A stretch of DNA of 64,000 bases, from positions 753,001 through 817,000 of the forward strand of contig NZ_JARRCW010000001.1 of the NCBI RefSeq assembly GCF_031501865.1, given 5' to 3'. The notes under the pieces were generated by a model that saw only the letters and a list, made by a program, of their open reading frames with translations, did not search any database and was not told the DNA's origin. A program made the translations under genes and the position numbers. The DNA comes from Pseudovibrio sp. M1P-2-3 (lineage in GTDB: Bacteria > Pseudomonadota > Alphaproteobacteria > Rhizobiales > Stappiaceae). Position 1 is the first letter of the stretch, and every line of letters begins with the position of its first letter. Of this stretch, positions 1-11,453 are shown piece by piece.

Positions 1-3
1 TAA

Positions 4-37
4 ATAAAAACCCAAATGCCGCTGCACTCGGGTTTTC
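4..37 (-). terminator. Possible terminator downstream of the DUF1217 gene
   Basis: AAAACCC and GGGTTTT arms flank a long loop. Read on the minus strand the right arm runs into a T-rich tail, which fits the end of the minus-strand gene starting about 100 bp upstream. The loop is long, so the call is weak. Confidence 0.35.
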
Positions 38-139
38 TCGTAACTGCAATATTTAAAAAAACGGTTAAAGCGGAAACCGACCAAAATCTGGGTGCACTAC
101 CTTTAAAATATCAGGAGTAAGTAGAGTTTTTGATTTGTC

Positions 140-1270
140 CTAGCCCCCAAGCTTCAAAGAGTTAATGGACGTAAGTAGGTCAGGTGAAATCCCAGAGGCA
201 GCGCCACCGGCAAATAGCTGAACAGTCGGGCTAGTTGTTGCTTGTTGTGCGTCGTACAAATTTACGAATTTCTCGACGAATTTCTCGACTTCATCTGGGT
301 CCTGAAGCTTTTCAATATCGTATTTACGATTAATAAGTGCAGCTTGGCCATCTATGTCAGTCCCGACTAGATTATCGGGTATACCAAGAACTGTTCTGAC
401 CACTTCATAAAGAGCGGGTGAAGACAGAATTTGGTAGGCGTCCGTAATATCTCCCGCGGTCCTTTGAAAGTTCAGGGCAAGCCTTACGCCTTCGTCTTTT
501 TCACCCTCTTCCTCTTCAAAGGTTACCTGAATATATTGGTCAATGACACTTTCTTTAAGGTCAATCTGGCGTTGTTCTATGGGTGCCCTGTATTTATTGA
601 TTGCCTCTTGAACTGCTTCCGGGTCCTTCATCTCCTCAACATCGAGGTTCTCCTGAAACCACTCTACGCGGTCATCGCTCGGGCCGTTGATAATTTCCTG
701 TGGGACATCATAGGCGACGGCGATAATTGTATAGAGTGCTGGGTCTGTGAGAAGCTCGGTGGTGAAGAGAATTTCTTCCCTGTTATTGATGGGGAGCATT
801 CTTTCTTCATAGTAGCGCGTCAGGCGGTCAAGGTCGTCAATTTCTCCTCCTGGAGGAGTTGCCTTGCGAAGATACTTTTGATTGACCGCATAGTCGCCAT
901 TTTCATTTTTCGCCTTCCAGTCGCTAAAGCCACCGGGGAGGGATCCGTCTTCTTCAAACTGAAAAGTGCTTGCAAGTTCATAGTAACGGCCGTCATTCAT
1001 CGTATTGGCGAGAGCTTCATCAGAGTCAGTGCCCTGAACCAGAACTTCTCGAATCAAGCCTTTTGCATAGATCATGTCCTCCAGTCCCATGCTTTTCATC
1101 ATGAAAGTGTAGAGGCGATGGTCATCCAGCAGGTCATCAACAGTCTTGACGTTGTCGAAATTCTCTTCGAAATACTCGATTTCGGGGGCAATATCTGGGG
1201 CCTTGGCTGTCTGTTCCCTTGCTGCAGGTAAGTCATGAACAAGCAGAGAATAGCGAAGAGTTGTATCCAT
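140..1270 (-). CDS. DUF1217 family protein (376 aa)
   Basis: Acidic, mostly helical protein without signal peptide or membrane segment. It contains repeated helical units: residues 42-77 (VDDLLDDHRLYTFMMKSMGL), 164-230 (ELLTDPALYTIIAVAYDVP...) and 273-340 (ILSSPALYEVVRTVLGIP...). Units two and three share the pattern L-x-x-PALY followed by a small hydrophobic helix, and each ends in a D-P-(E/D)-x-V-(Q/E) segment. This matches the DUF1217 family as I know it from alphaproteobacteria, where members often sit in flagellar clusters; no flagellar gene is in this window, so a flagellar role is only a family-level suggestion. It stands alone, with 646 bp of AT-rich DNA before the next gene. Start is the ATG at 1270. 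Confidence 0.7.
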   Translation of the reverse strand: MDTTLRYSLLVHDLPAAREQTAKAPDIAPEIEYFEENFDNVKTVDDLLDDHRLYTFMMKSMGLEDMIYAKGLIREVLVQGTDSDEALANTMNDGRYYELASTFQFEEDGSLPGGFSDWKAKNENGDYAVNQKYLRKATPPGGEIDDLDRLTRYYEERMLPINNREEILFTTELLTDPALYTIIAVAYDVPQEIINGPSDDRVEWFQENLDVEEMKDPEAVQEAINKYRAPIEQRQIDLKESVIDQYIQVTFEEEEGEKDEGVRLALNFQRTAGDITDAYQILSSPALYEVVRTVLGIPDNLVGTDIDGQAALINRKYDIEKLQDPDEVEKFVEKFVNLYDAQQATTSPTVQLFAGGAASGISPDLLTSINSLKLGG

Positions 1271-1916
1271 TGAATTGCACCCGATTGAAAAATACTCAGA
1301 GTCATAGTGACTCAGTTGTCTTGCCTGAACCTGTTCGATACTTAGTTTTTGCTGAGTCCGTCAATTATACTTGGTAAGTACCGTGGTTCGGCGAAGGTCT
1401 TTAACAAGACTTGCCCTTCATTTGAATTCATCAATATATGCAAGTTGTGTCTCAAGCCATCATAGGGGGGCGAGAGCAGGTCATTAGTGCTTTGGTGATT
1501 CTACATTTCTTATGTGGTTTATTTTAAATAATTATATGCAAGTTACATTTTAGTTTGTGACTCTAAAAAGTATATATATTGCTTGAATGAGCATTGCCTC
1601 TCCGTAATTTTTTAAAAAAAATGTCTATATCACGTAGTTTTGTTGATTTGATCGCAAAATTTGACAGTGCCTATATTTTTCTACCTAGTTTTGTTTGTTG
1701 GTTATTGAAAAATACCTTACTTGATTTGACCTCCTTTAAAAAACTACCCAAAATACAAGTGGTAATACCTACAATGTTGAAGGTGACACCCTTAATGATT
1801 GTGGAAGCGGACTGCTTTTGCTCGTTGGGCAATGGGGCAGGGGACCTTGGTCAGCTTTCACTGCGGGGAGTAACGGCAGCGGAAATACGCGTGTGCGCTG
1901 TCGATATGGAGGGGAA
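1271..1916. other. AT-rich intergenic region, no convincing gene
   Basis: This stretch separates the divergent DUF1217 and first FadL genes. It is clearly AT-rich around 1490-1770. Short open frames exist but show no ribosome binding site or coding character. It must hold promoters for both neighbours; none could be assigned. Confidence 0.5.
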
Positions 1917-3209
1917 ATGCATAAGTTTAATAGTAGTATTCAATTTGCAGCCATTCTTGGAACGGCTTTAGCACCAGTATCAGCTCTAGCAACCGGCTGG
2001 GACACAACTGGAATCGGTAGTTATGACTTGCTGTTTTCGCCAAAGAAAGTGGTTGTTGAAGGTCAGGCGACCTATGTGAATGTGAATGTTGATTATAAGA
2101 ATGTGAAGGGGACAAGCCAAGCGGGGGCCGCTAGGGATCAGTATTTTGGCGCAAAGACCACACAAGGTTCTAGCGGAGCTATTCCTGATGTGGACCTTTA
2201 TTCTTTAGCCGCAAAAGTGAGATTAGGGAATTCTATTGATTGTTTGGGGCAGTTACATACACCAATCAGCACCCATGAGAGCCCTGGCGAAACTTGGGGC
2301 GGCCGCTATGCTGTTGCTGAGACGGATGCGTCAACGACCACCTTTGATGCTACCTGCTCCTACAAGTTCAACATTAATGAGAATAGCAGTCTTCGCCTGA
2401 TTGGTGGGTTTGGTGTGAGTACCGTGGACTTCTATACCTCTAGCATGCAGATTATTCCAATATTAGGTAATCCACCAGCGGTTCCACCTTCTTATTTAGA
2501 TGCAAAAACCGAAGTTAGTATGACTGAGGATGGGTATGGCTTTGGGTGGCGTGCAGGGGTAGGCTATGAGATGCCAAGCATCGCACTTCGGGCCTACGCC
2601 ATCTATAATGCGGAAGTTGAAGGAGATCTCGAGGGGGACTTTCTTCTATCGCACGATTCTGCATTCAATCATCAATTGGACCCCACCAACACCGTTGGAG
2701 CTAAAGCACGTGCAACAACAACGGTTACTCTTCCTCAATCAATTGAATTTGGCATCCGTTCAGGAATTGCGCCAAACTGGCTCGTATCCATTGGTGCCAA
2801 ATGGACTGACTGGAGTATCATGGAAGATCTAGTCGTAAGCTTTGATAAGGTCGAGGATATAACTGGAAAGCTCAATAACGGCGATAAAACAAAGCGTATC
2901 CTGGGCTATTCCGATGGATGGGCGGTTGAAGGTACGGTGGCTCATATGGTCAATGAAGACCTGATTGTGGCAGCGTCGTTGAAGTGGGATCAGGGGGTTG
3001 GTGAAATCTACTCGGATACCTATCAATTCGGCCTTGGCGGATCCTACCAGATTTCCGAGCACTCCAAGGTCTCCCTTGGCGGACGCGCAATCTATAAAAC
3101 TGCGGGGGAAGGGCTTTACCAGTCTGAGGATTCTGCAGCCACGGGCCACTATGAATACGGTGACTCCTGGAACTTTGCAGTCTCATCCCGTTTGACCTTT
3201 GAATTTTAA
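1917..3209 (+). CDS. FadL/OmpP1-type outer membrane transport protein, copy 1 (430 aa)
   Basis: Predicted 14-strand-type outer membrane channel for hydrophobic compounds. The start chosen is ATG 1917, preceded by GGAGGGG; it yields a signal peptide ending near ALA-TGW, whereas the longer upstream frame does not. The mature N-terminus carries GWDTTGIGSYDLLFSPKKV, shared with the next gene. Many short amphipathic stretches with aromatic ends (YGFGWRAGVGYEMPSIALRAY, SRLTFEF at the C-terminus) fit a beta-barrel; the terminal Phe is typical of Bam substrates. It is followed by a strong terminator, so it is probably its own transcript. The substrate cannot be read from sequence. Confidence 0.78.
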   Translation: MHKFNSSIQFAAILGTALAPVSALATGWDTTGIGSYDLLFSPKKVVVEGQATYVNVNVDYKNVKGTSQAGAARDQYFGAKTTQGSSGAIPDVDLYSLAAKVRLGNSIDCLGQLHTPISTHESPGETWGGRYAVAETDASTTTFDATCSYKFNINENSSLRLIGGFGVSTVDFYTSSMQIIPILGNPPAVPPSYLDAKTEVSMTEDGYGFGWRAGVGYEMPSIALRAYAIYNAEVEGDLEGDFLLSHDSAFNHQLDPTNTVGAKARATTTVTLPQSIEFGIRSGIAPNWLVSIGAKWTDWSIMEDLVVSFDKVEDITGKLNNGDKTKRILGYSDGWAVEGTVAHMVNEDLIVAASLKWDQGVGEIYSDTYQFGLGGSYQISEHSKVSLGGRAIYKTAGEGLYQSEDSAATGHYEYGDSWNFAVSSRLTFEF

Positions 3210-3256
3210 AAAAGACTGAGAGGCCACTCTCGCTTCTTTGTGAGCAGAGAAGAAAA

Positions 3257-3292
3257 GAAACCGGAGCCATTGGCCTCCGGTTTCTTTATTTT
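3257..3292 (+). terminator. Rho-independent terminator after FadL copy 1
   Basis: A perfect 10-bp stem, GAAACCGGAG with CTCCGGTTTC, encloses an 8-nt loop and is followed by TTATTTTT. It lies 47 bp after the stop codon. Confidence 0.85.
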
Positions 3293-3785
3293 TGGCAAAA
3301 ATACTAATGCGAATCATACGAATCATTTTATCAATTCTGATATGCAGAATATTGTTTCGCTGGGTAAAATAGCTTTTTAGCGCCCATTGGGGAGCCCCTA
3401 TCGGAAAAAACAGCACTATTTATGTAGTTTTTCTCGAATTTAAAAACTAAGCCCGAAATGCACGTCCTCTTATAAATCTATTAGAAAATAGAGCTGGAAG
3501 GTCTGGTTTTGATTGTTTACTGACCCAGTTTCCCACTTTTGATCTCCTCTTTCATCAAAAATGGATGCCACTTACGGCTTACCCTCAACCCTGCAGTACT
3601 TGACCAGTGTGAAATCATCCCACCAAAATAAGCGTGTTAATACTTACGGGTCCGTATTTGGGTAAAGCTGTCATGTGAAATGGCTTCATCGCTTCAAGGG
3701 AGGGAGCGCCTGATACCGGAAAGTCAAACGGCATTTGGGAAGAGGAGAGATCCATGAACACATGCGATCGATCCAAGGAGGGGGA
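3293..3785. other. Intergenic region upstream of FadL copy 2
   Basis: No gene seen. A ribosome binding site (AAGGAGGGGG) sits immediately before the next start at 3786. The spacing suggests an independent promoter for the second copy. Confidence 0.45.
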
Positions 3786-5003
3786 ATGCATAAAATAATT
3801 CGCGGTCTACAGATGGGAGCAGCGCTGGGTATTCTGGCAGCACCAACTACAGCTCTGGCATCCGGTTGGGATACCACCGGCTTGGGTCGCTACGATCTCC
3901 TGTTTAGTCCGAAAAAGGTCGTCTTGGAAGGCAAAACTAATTATGTAGACCGCAATGTGGACTACAAAAATGTTGAGGCGAAGCAAGATCTTTTTAGAAC
4001 GGGCTCCGGCCAATCTATATCTGGGGGAGAGAGTGATAATGTCATTCCAGATTTACAGTTTTATTCACTCGCCGCAAAGGTGAATATCATTGAGCCCATT
4101 GATTGTATGGGTGCTCTTCACACACCTTTCATTATCTATGAGGAGCCTGGGTTTGAGTGGGAAGGTCGTTACCAGTCCGGGAAGACAGATGCCAGTGTGA
4201 TCAGTTTTGACGGAACCTGTTCCTATAAGTTCGATATAGGGGATAAATATAAGCTGCGGCTTATTGGTGGTGGCAATATCTCCCAAATGGATTTCCAGCA
4301 GTCACGAGCCTATTTTACTGGTGTGGATCAAAAGGCTACTATTGACATGTCATCGGATGACTATGGTTTTGGGTGGCGTGCAGGGGTCGCATTTGAGCGT
4401 CCTGATATAGCATTACGGGCCTATGCAGTCTATAATTCAGCCGTTGAAATGGACTTGGATGGAAACTTCACAATTGGCGGAACGCAATATGCGTTAACCT
4501 CAGGGATGATAGACCTTCCTCAGTCAATTGAGTTCGGGATTGAAACTGGTGTAGCCCCAGACTGGAAAGTCTCTTTGAAGGCCAAATGGATGGATTGGAG
4601 TTCTTTAGACACTCTTGATGTCAGTTTTTCCGATCGGCTGAATCCACTCCTTCCGTCGCAAACAAAACGCATGCTGAACTATGATGATGGTTGGTCCGTA
4701 CAGGCTGGAGTAAGCCATAGGTTCAATGAGCAGTTCGCAATGGGAGCTGCCGTTATCTGGGACTCAGGTATAGGGCATATGTATTCCGATACATACCAAG
4801 TTGCACTTGGAGGCGCCTATGATATTACCGAGCATGTTCAGTTCGCCTTAGGTGGTCGTGCAATCTACAAAACGTCAGGTGATGGAAACTATGTGAGTGA
4901 GGACTCGACAACAGGATCCGCTGATACCGAGAATTACGCGTCCTATGATTACGATTCCTCTTGGAACTTCATCGCGACATCACGTTTGACATTTTCTTTC
5001 TAA
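3786..5003 (+). CDS. FadL/OmpP1-type outer membrane transport protein, copy 2 (405 aa)
   Basis: Paralogue of the preceding gene in tandem. Start ATG 3786 directly follows AGGAGGGGG and gives a signal peptide (MHKIIRGLQMGAALGILAAP...ALA). The first 60 residues of the two copies are near-colinear: both have GWDTTG, RYDLLFSPKKV or SYDLLFSPKKV, then VDYKNV; the barrel core keeps DYGFGWRAGVAFE..DIALRAY and the C-terminus SRLTFSF. Identity by eye is roughly half and the loops differ most, as expected if the two channels diverged in substrate. It ends with its own terminator. Confidence 0.78.
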   Translation: MHKIIRGLQMGAALGILAAPTTALASGWDTTGLGRYDLLFSPKKVVLEGKTNYVDRNVDYKNVEAKQDLFRTGSGQSISGGESDNVIPDLQFYSLAAKVNIIEPIDCMGALHTPFIIYEEPGFEWEGRYQSGKTDASVISFDGTCSYKFDIGDKYKLRLIGGGNISQMDFQQSRAYFTGVDQKATIDMSSDDYGFGWRAGVAFERPDIALRAYAVYNSAVEMDLDGNFTIGGTQYALTSGMIDLPQSIEFGIETGVAPDWKVSLKAKWMDWSSLDTLDVSFSDRLNPLLPSQTKRMLNYDDGWSVQAGVSHRFNEQFAMGAAVIWDSGIGHMYSDTYQVALGGAYDITEHVQFALGGRAIYKTSGDGNYVSEDSTTGSADTENYASYDYDSSWNFIATSRLTFSF

Positions 5004-5029
5004 CTGCGAATTCTCTGAGAGAATTTTGA

Positions 5030-5061
5030 GAGCCGGGGGCCTTGCGTCTCCGGTTTTCTAT
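5030..5061 (+). terminator. Terminator after FadL copy 2
   Basis: AGCCGGGGG pairs with TCTCCGGTT (G-U pairs included) and runs into TTTTC, about 27 bp after the stop codon. Confidence 0.6.
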
Positions 5062-5201
5062 TGTGAGTACAAAATCGGTCACAGGGCGTACAGTTTGAGT
5101 ACAGCTTGCAAGATTTCTGCGTAAATGACCATTTGTGGGAATTTACCTCGTTAACTCATAGGCTTGCCGTGTCCCAAATACTCCACCAGAGGAAACCTTT
5201 G

Positions 5202-5216
5202 GAACGAAGCAAGAAC
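5202..5216. promoter_or_regulatory. LexA (SOS) box upstream of uvrB
   Basis: GAACGAAGCAAGAAC is GAAC-N7-GAAC, the reverse complement of GTTC-N7-GTTC, the direct-repeat LexA operator known from alphaproteobacteria. It lies 33 bp before the uvrB start, a position able to block transcription. Both half-sites match the consensus exactly. Confidence 0.82.
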
Positions 5217-5248
5217 ACTACTTTATTTTTATCCCCTTTCCGCTCATA

Positions 5249-8014
5249 GTGCCGAATATGGCGACGAAAAAAGATACCCCCGACTCACATTCTTCTTCCA
5301 ATCCTGATTTATCCCCCCCTGAAGGGTTTGGAGAAGCACCTCAACCCGCTTTGGAAGGGGCTCCAACCTCCGCCAGCATTTCGCAGTGGTTTGCTGATGT
5401 AGAGGAGGAAGATATCGCGGCGCTGAAAGCAAAAGCCCAGCCCGAAAAACCGAAGTCTGTAAAGAGCACTCAAAAATCGAAACCAGCTAAAAAAGATGGT
5501 TCGGCTAAATCGGCGCGAGGTACTTCGATTGGGACAGCCAAAACACCGAGGGAGCGGGCAAAAGGTGGCCTGAATCCGATTGCCGGTCTTGATATGTCGC
5601 TGGAAGATGCTGAAAAGCTTCTGGGCAAACACGTTAAGGACAACAAGAAGAAAAAGAAGAAAGCCAAGGACGAAGCTTTTGCCGATGCAACCGCAACGGT
5701 GCAGGCGCTCGCCAAGCTCATAGAGCAGGGAAGGGCGGATGATGAGCAGGGAGAATGGGTTCCGCACCGCCCCACTCGCCCGCAAAAGTCTGAGGGTGGG
5801 GTTCCCATCAAACTGGTCTCGGAATATGAGCCCAAAGGGGACCAGCCCACAGCTATCGCAGACCTTATGGAAGGGCTGGGTGGAGACGAAAAAACGCAGG
5901 TTTTGCTTGGTGTTACCGGTTCCGGTAAGACCTATACAATGGCGCAGATAATTGCAAAAAGCCAGCGCCCAGCTTTGATTTTGGCTCCAAACAAAACTTT
6001 GGCTGCCCAGCTCTATGGAGAGTTCAAAGGGTTCTTTCCAGAAAACGCCGTTGAGTATTTCGTTTCCTACTATGACTACTATCAGCCGGAAGCCTATGTG
6101 CCTCGCACCGATACGTTTATCGAGAAGGAGAGCTCCATAAACGAGCAGATTGACCGAATGCGCCATTCGGCAACGCGTGCCCTGCTGGAGCGCGATGACG
6201 TGATCATCGTGGCATCGGTCTCTTGTATCTATGGTATTGGTTCCGTTGAAACATATACGGCCATGACATTTGGTCTGGAAGTGGGAGAGCGCATTGACCA
6301 GCGCCAGCTGCTGGCTGATCTGGTGGCCCTGCAATACAAGCGCAATGATGCGGCCTTCCAGCGTGGAACGTTCCGCGTGCGCGGTGACACCATCGAAGTC
6401 TTTCCAGCGCACTTGGAGGATCGGGCATGGCGTCTGTCCATGTTTGGGGATGAGGTGGAAGGTATTGTTGAGTTTGACCCGCTCACAGGCAAGAAAACTG
6501 CAGATCTGGAATCGGTCAAGTTCTATGCAAACTCACATTATGTCACCCCAAAACCCACATTGAATCAGGCGATTAAGTCAATCAAGAGCGAGCTGAAACA
6601 TCGCCTTGAAGAGCTGAACAATCATGGGCGGTTGCTGGAAGCGCAGCGGCTGGAGCAGCGCTGTACTTTTGATATTGAGATGATGGAAGCAACGGGCGCG
6701 TGCGCCGGTATTGAAAACTATTCCCGTTACCTGACAGGTCGGGCACCGGGTGAGCCACCCCCGACACTCTTTGAGTATCTACCTGATAACGCTCTTGTTT
6801 TTGCAGACGAAAGCCATGTTACGATCCCGCAAATCGGTGCCATGTATCGGGGAGACTTTCGCCGGAAGGCAACACTTGCGGAATATGGTTTCCGCCTGCC
6901 GTCCTGTATGGACAACCGGCCCTTACGGTTTGAAGAGTGGGATGCCATGCGCCCGCAGACCATTGCAGTTTCCGCTACTCCTGGAAGCTGGGAAATGGAT
7001 GAAAGTGGCGGCGTGTTTGCTGAGCAGGTCATTCGCCCAACCGGCCTAACAGACCCTGATATAGACATTCGTCCCGCCAAAACACAGGTGGATGATTTGT
7101 TGGGTGAAGTGCGTGAGGTGGCTGCAAAGGGATATCGTACACTTGTCACCACGCTCACCAAACGTATGGCAGAGGATCTTACCGAATACTTACATGAAAA
7201 CGGTGTGCGTGTCCGCTACATGCACTCGGATATTGATACACTGGAGCGTATTGAAATCATTCGTGATTTGAGATTGGGCGCTTTTGATGTGCTCATTGGT
7301 ATCAACCTGCTCAGGGAAGGCTTGGACATTCCTGAATGTGGTTTGGTGACGATTTTGGATGCGGACAAGGAAGGCTTCCTGCGCTCTGAAACGTCTCTGG
7401 TCCAAACAATCGGTAGGGCAGCGCGTAATGTGGATGGCCGCGTGATCCTGTATGCCGACAAAATTACCGGCTCAATGGACCGCGCCATCAAAGAGACGAA
7501 TAGGCGACGTGAAAAGCAGGAGGCTTATAACGTTGAGCATGGCATTACGCCTGAAAGTGTAAAGCGGTCTATTGGAGACATTCTTGAGAGCGTCTACGAG
7601 CAGGACCATGTGACGGTCGACTCAGGCTTCGCCGAAGAAGGCGCGACCATTGGTCATAACCTTAAAGGCCACATTGAAGATCTTGAGAAGCAGATGCGGG
7701 ATGCTGCTGCTGATCTGGACTTTGAAAACGCAGCCCGCTTGCGCGATGAAATAAAAAGGCTTCAGGAAACCGAGCTGGCGATTTCAGACGATCCAATGAC
7801 CCGTCAAAGAGCTGTTGAAGAAAAGTCAGGCGGATATGCAGGAGAGAAGAAATATGGTGCTGCCGCGAACCTTCCAAAAGGAACGAAAGTGCACCGGCCT
7901 TCTCTGGATGAGATGGGACCGGGGACTGATCTGGCCAAGCCTGCTGGGGCAACGAGGACAAAAGGGCGCAGCACTGGCGGGCGCCCGGGAACGCGCACCT
8001 ATCGCAAAAACTAG
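5249..8014 (+). CDS. uvrB: Excinuclease ABC subunit B
   Basis: Damage-verifying helicase of nucleotide excision repair, acting with UvrA and UvrC. Walker A is GVTGSGKT at 221-228. The damage-probing beta-hairpin ([21 protein letters not shown]) and helicase motifs such as [10 protein letters not shown] and [11 protein letters not shown] are present, and a UVR domain (about 806-843) that contacts UvrC follows. At 921 aa it is some 250 longer than E. coli UvrB: residues 1-185 are a charged, low-complexity extension with a run of six lysines, and the C-terminal 70 residues are also unstructured-looking. Start is GTG 5249; ATG 5258 is an equally possible start. A LexA box lies upstream, so it is probably SOS-induced. 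Confidence 0.97.
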   Translation: MPNMATKKDTPDSHSSSNPDLSPPEGFGEAPQPALEGAPTSASISQWFADVEEEDIAALKAKAQPEKPKSVKSTQKSKPAKKDGSAKSARGTSIGTAKTPRERAKGGLNPIAGLDMSLEDAEKLLGKHVKDNKKKKKKAKDEAFADATATVQALAKLIEQGRADDEQGEWVPHRPTRPQKSEGGVPIKLVSEYEPKGDQPTAIADLMEGLGGDEKTQVLLGVTGSGKTYTMAQIIAKSQRPALILAPNKTLAAQLYGEFKGFFPENAVEYFVSYYDYYQPEAYVPRTDTFIEKESSINEQIDRMRHSATRALLERDDVIIVASVSCIYGIGSVETYTAMTFGLEVGERIDQRQLLADLVALQYKRNDAAFQRGTFRVRGDTIEVFPAHLEDRAWRLSMFGDEVEGIVEFDPLTGKKTADLESVKFYANSHYVTPKPTLNQAIKSIKSELKHRLEELNNHGRLLEAQRLEQRCTFDIEMMEATGACAGIENYSRYLTGRAPGEPPPTLFEYLPDNALVFADESHVTIPQIGAMYRGDFRRKATLAEYGFRLPSCMDNRPLRFEEWDAMRPQTIAVSATPGSWEMDESGGVFAEQVIRPTGLTDPDIDIRPAKTQVDDLLGEVREVAAKGYRTLVTTLTKRMAEDLTEYLHENGVRVRYMHSDIDTLERIEIIRDLRLGAFDVLIGINLLREGLDIPECGLVTILDADKEGFLRSETSLVQTIGRAARNVDGRVILYADKITGSMDRAIKETNRRREKQEAYNVEHGITPESVKRSIGDILESVYEQDHVTVDSGFAEEGATIGHNLKGHIEDLEKQMRDAAADLDFENAARLRDEIKRLQETELAISDDPMTRQRAVEEKSGGYAGEKKYGAAANLPKGTKVHRPSLDEMGPGTDLAKPAGATRTKGRSTGGRPGTRTYRKN

Positions 8015-8030
8015 AACCATCGACGGTTAA

Positions 8031-8066
8031 GCGGGGAAAGTCTGTGTTCCCCGCCTGTTTTGTTCT
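8031..8066 (+). terminator. uvrB terminator
   Basis: GCGGGGAA and TTCCCCGC form a perfect 8-bp stem around an 8-nt loop, followed by CTGTTTTGTT. It separates uvrB from the convergent transporter gene. Confidence 0.85.
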
Positions 8067-8973
8067 AGTGGCTTGTTTTCGCTGCCAAGCGCGTTTTGCG
8101 GCTGAAGTACATTGGAACCAGCTCCGTCATAAGGATAGCGGTGAAAATGAGGAGGCACCCCGCAATTCCGATTAGGGGGATGCGCTCACCAAGGAAAATA
8201 ATCCCGAATAGAGCGGCAAATAGAGCTTCCGTGGATATGAATATGGCTGCGTCCGCAGGGCGTGTCCATTGCTGGGCAACCGCTTGCAAGGTGAAGGCTA
8301 TTCCGCCGGAAATGGCTCCGGCAAAAAAGAGTTCGAAGGCGGCGTTTTCTATGGCAGCCCATGAAAGTGGTTCTATAAAAAGCCCGAGAACGCTAGCTAT
8401 GGCACCGGTGATCAGAAACTGGATCGCTGCAATGGTGATGGGGCGACCCGTCGACATGGACAGGCGGCCAATGAAAATGACCTGCAACGCCCAAAAGGCC
8501 GCACAGATAACCATGAGAGCATCGCCTTTGTTCAATCCTGAGAGGTTCCCCCCACTTAGGAAGAATATTCCCAAGAGAGTGATTAGAGAAGCTGGCCAGA
8601 TAACCCATTCCGGCTTTCCCTTGAACAGAAGGATCACAAAAATGGGGGTGAGCACCACATAAATTGCAGTGAGAAAGCCCGCATTGGTTACTGATGTGAA
8701 CAAAATGCCAACCTGCTGCAATAAAGACCCTGCAAGAAAACTTAGGGAAACAGCCAGAACTAAAGGAATATTCTGCCGAGTCAGGCGCTTAGTTGGCTTT
8801 CGGGAGCGCTCAAAAAGTGCAAGTGGAAGAACAACAAAGCCAGCGAGTAGAAAGCGGAACCCCACAAACTGATAGGGGCCAATACTCTCCATAGCCGTCG
8901 ACTGGCTTACAAAAGCTGCGCCCCAAATAGCGCCAGCAAGTAAAAGAAGCAGGTTTGCAACTGCGCGTGGCAT
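8065..8973 (-). CDS. EamA-family DMT transporter
   Basis: Inner-membrane transporter of the drug/metabolite superfamily with about ten hydrophobic helices in two EamA halves. The first half opens with NLLLLLAGAIWGAAFVS and the second with KGDALMVICAAFWALQVIF, each with the small-residue/Trp start typical of EamA repeats; FISTEALFAALFGIIFLGE is the conserved penultimate helix and Glu motif. ATG 8973 is preferred because GGGGA precedes it; an in-frame ATG at 9006 has no such site. It is convergent with uvrB. Substrate unknown. Confidence 0.85.
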   Translation of the reverse strand: MPRAVANLLLLLAGAIWGAAFVSQSTAMESIGPYQFVGFRFLLAGFVVLPLALFERSRKPTKRLTRQNIPLVLAVSLSFLAGSLLQQVGILFTSVTNAGFLTAIYVVLTPIFVILLFKGKPEWVIWPASLITLLGIFFLSGGNLSGLNKGDALMVICAAFWALQVIFIGRLSMSTGRPITIAAIQFLITGAIASVLGLFIEPLSWAAIENAAFELFFAGAISGGIAFTLQAVAQQWTRPADAAIFISTEALFAALFGIIFLGERIPLIGIAGCLLIFTAILMTELVPMYFSRKTRLAAKTSH

Positions 8974-9236
8974 AGTGGATCCCCGATCTCGCGCAGCGAG
9001 GCGCATTCCGAATTATAACTAGAAATCCCTACTAGTTTTAAAGGGAATACATTGTCAACTATTTGGGAAAGCGTGAAGCAAAAATAATAGTGGTGCGACG
9101 GAAGTTATTGAGAAATTTAGTAGGGAAGAGAAGCTGAGATCTATTTCTCTTTATGAGTGAGGCGATATTGATTGTGGGTGTATCTCAAAAACGTATGCCT
9201 TTGTAGGCAACTCCTCAGTCTAAGTAGACGAATGGA

Positions 9237-9647
9237 CTACAAGTCCAGAGAATCCAGGCCGTTCTCAAGGTGATCTGGCAAGTGCGGAAGCCCAAGAAGA
9301 TACTCTGATGTTGAGCCCGTTGCTCTTTCTTTTGCCTCTGCTAAGGCAAGCTCATAATCGCCGGCGTCAAAGTCCCCTCGGCCAATCCAGGTAATAGTAA
9401 CAAGTTCAGCAGCTTCATCTACGTTCAAGTCATCAAGTAACTCACGAATCTCCTCTTCACGCATGTCCGCATGTTCTTCTTCATTCAGGCCATCATGTGC
9501 ATGAATCTTCTGCATTTTTACGGGGTCAAATGCTACTTCGCCATCGTGCCCGTCTTCATAGGTATCATTCACGCTGGTTATGGTCGCGCGAACTTTTTCA
9601 ACGATCATCCGGATAGTTGCGACGGAGAGATTTAATTCAACGGCCAT
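9237..9647 (-). CDS. DUF3775 family protein (136 aa)
   Basis: Small acidic cytoplasmic protein. The C-terminal half reads LVTITWIGRGDFDAGDYELALAEAKERA...SEYLLGLPHLPDHLENGL, the core signature of DUF3775, a family common in alphaproteobacteria and without known function. No catalytic motif or membrane segment is visible. The gene stands alone, with about 230 bp to the transporter upstream and 600 bp of non-coding DNA downstream of its start, so context gives no hint. Start is ATG 9647. Confidence 0.75.
   Translation of the reverse strand: MAVELNLSVATIRMIVEKVRATITSVNDTYEDGHDGEVAFDPVKMQKIHAHDGLNEEEHADMREEEIRELLDDLNVDEAAELVTITWIGRGDFDAGDYELALAEAKERATGSTSEYLLGLPHLPDHLENGLDSLDL

Positions 9648-11453
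<1,806 letters not shown>

Noticed and set aside
431-1231. Long plus-strand open frame opposite the DUF1217 gene
   Set aside because: Its translation has no domain pattern and it is antisense to a gene with clear family features; it is a shadow frame.
5309-6412. 367-aa minus-strand frame inside uvrB
   Set aside because: Antisense shadow of the conserved UvrB core, with low-complexity translation.
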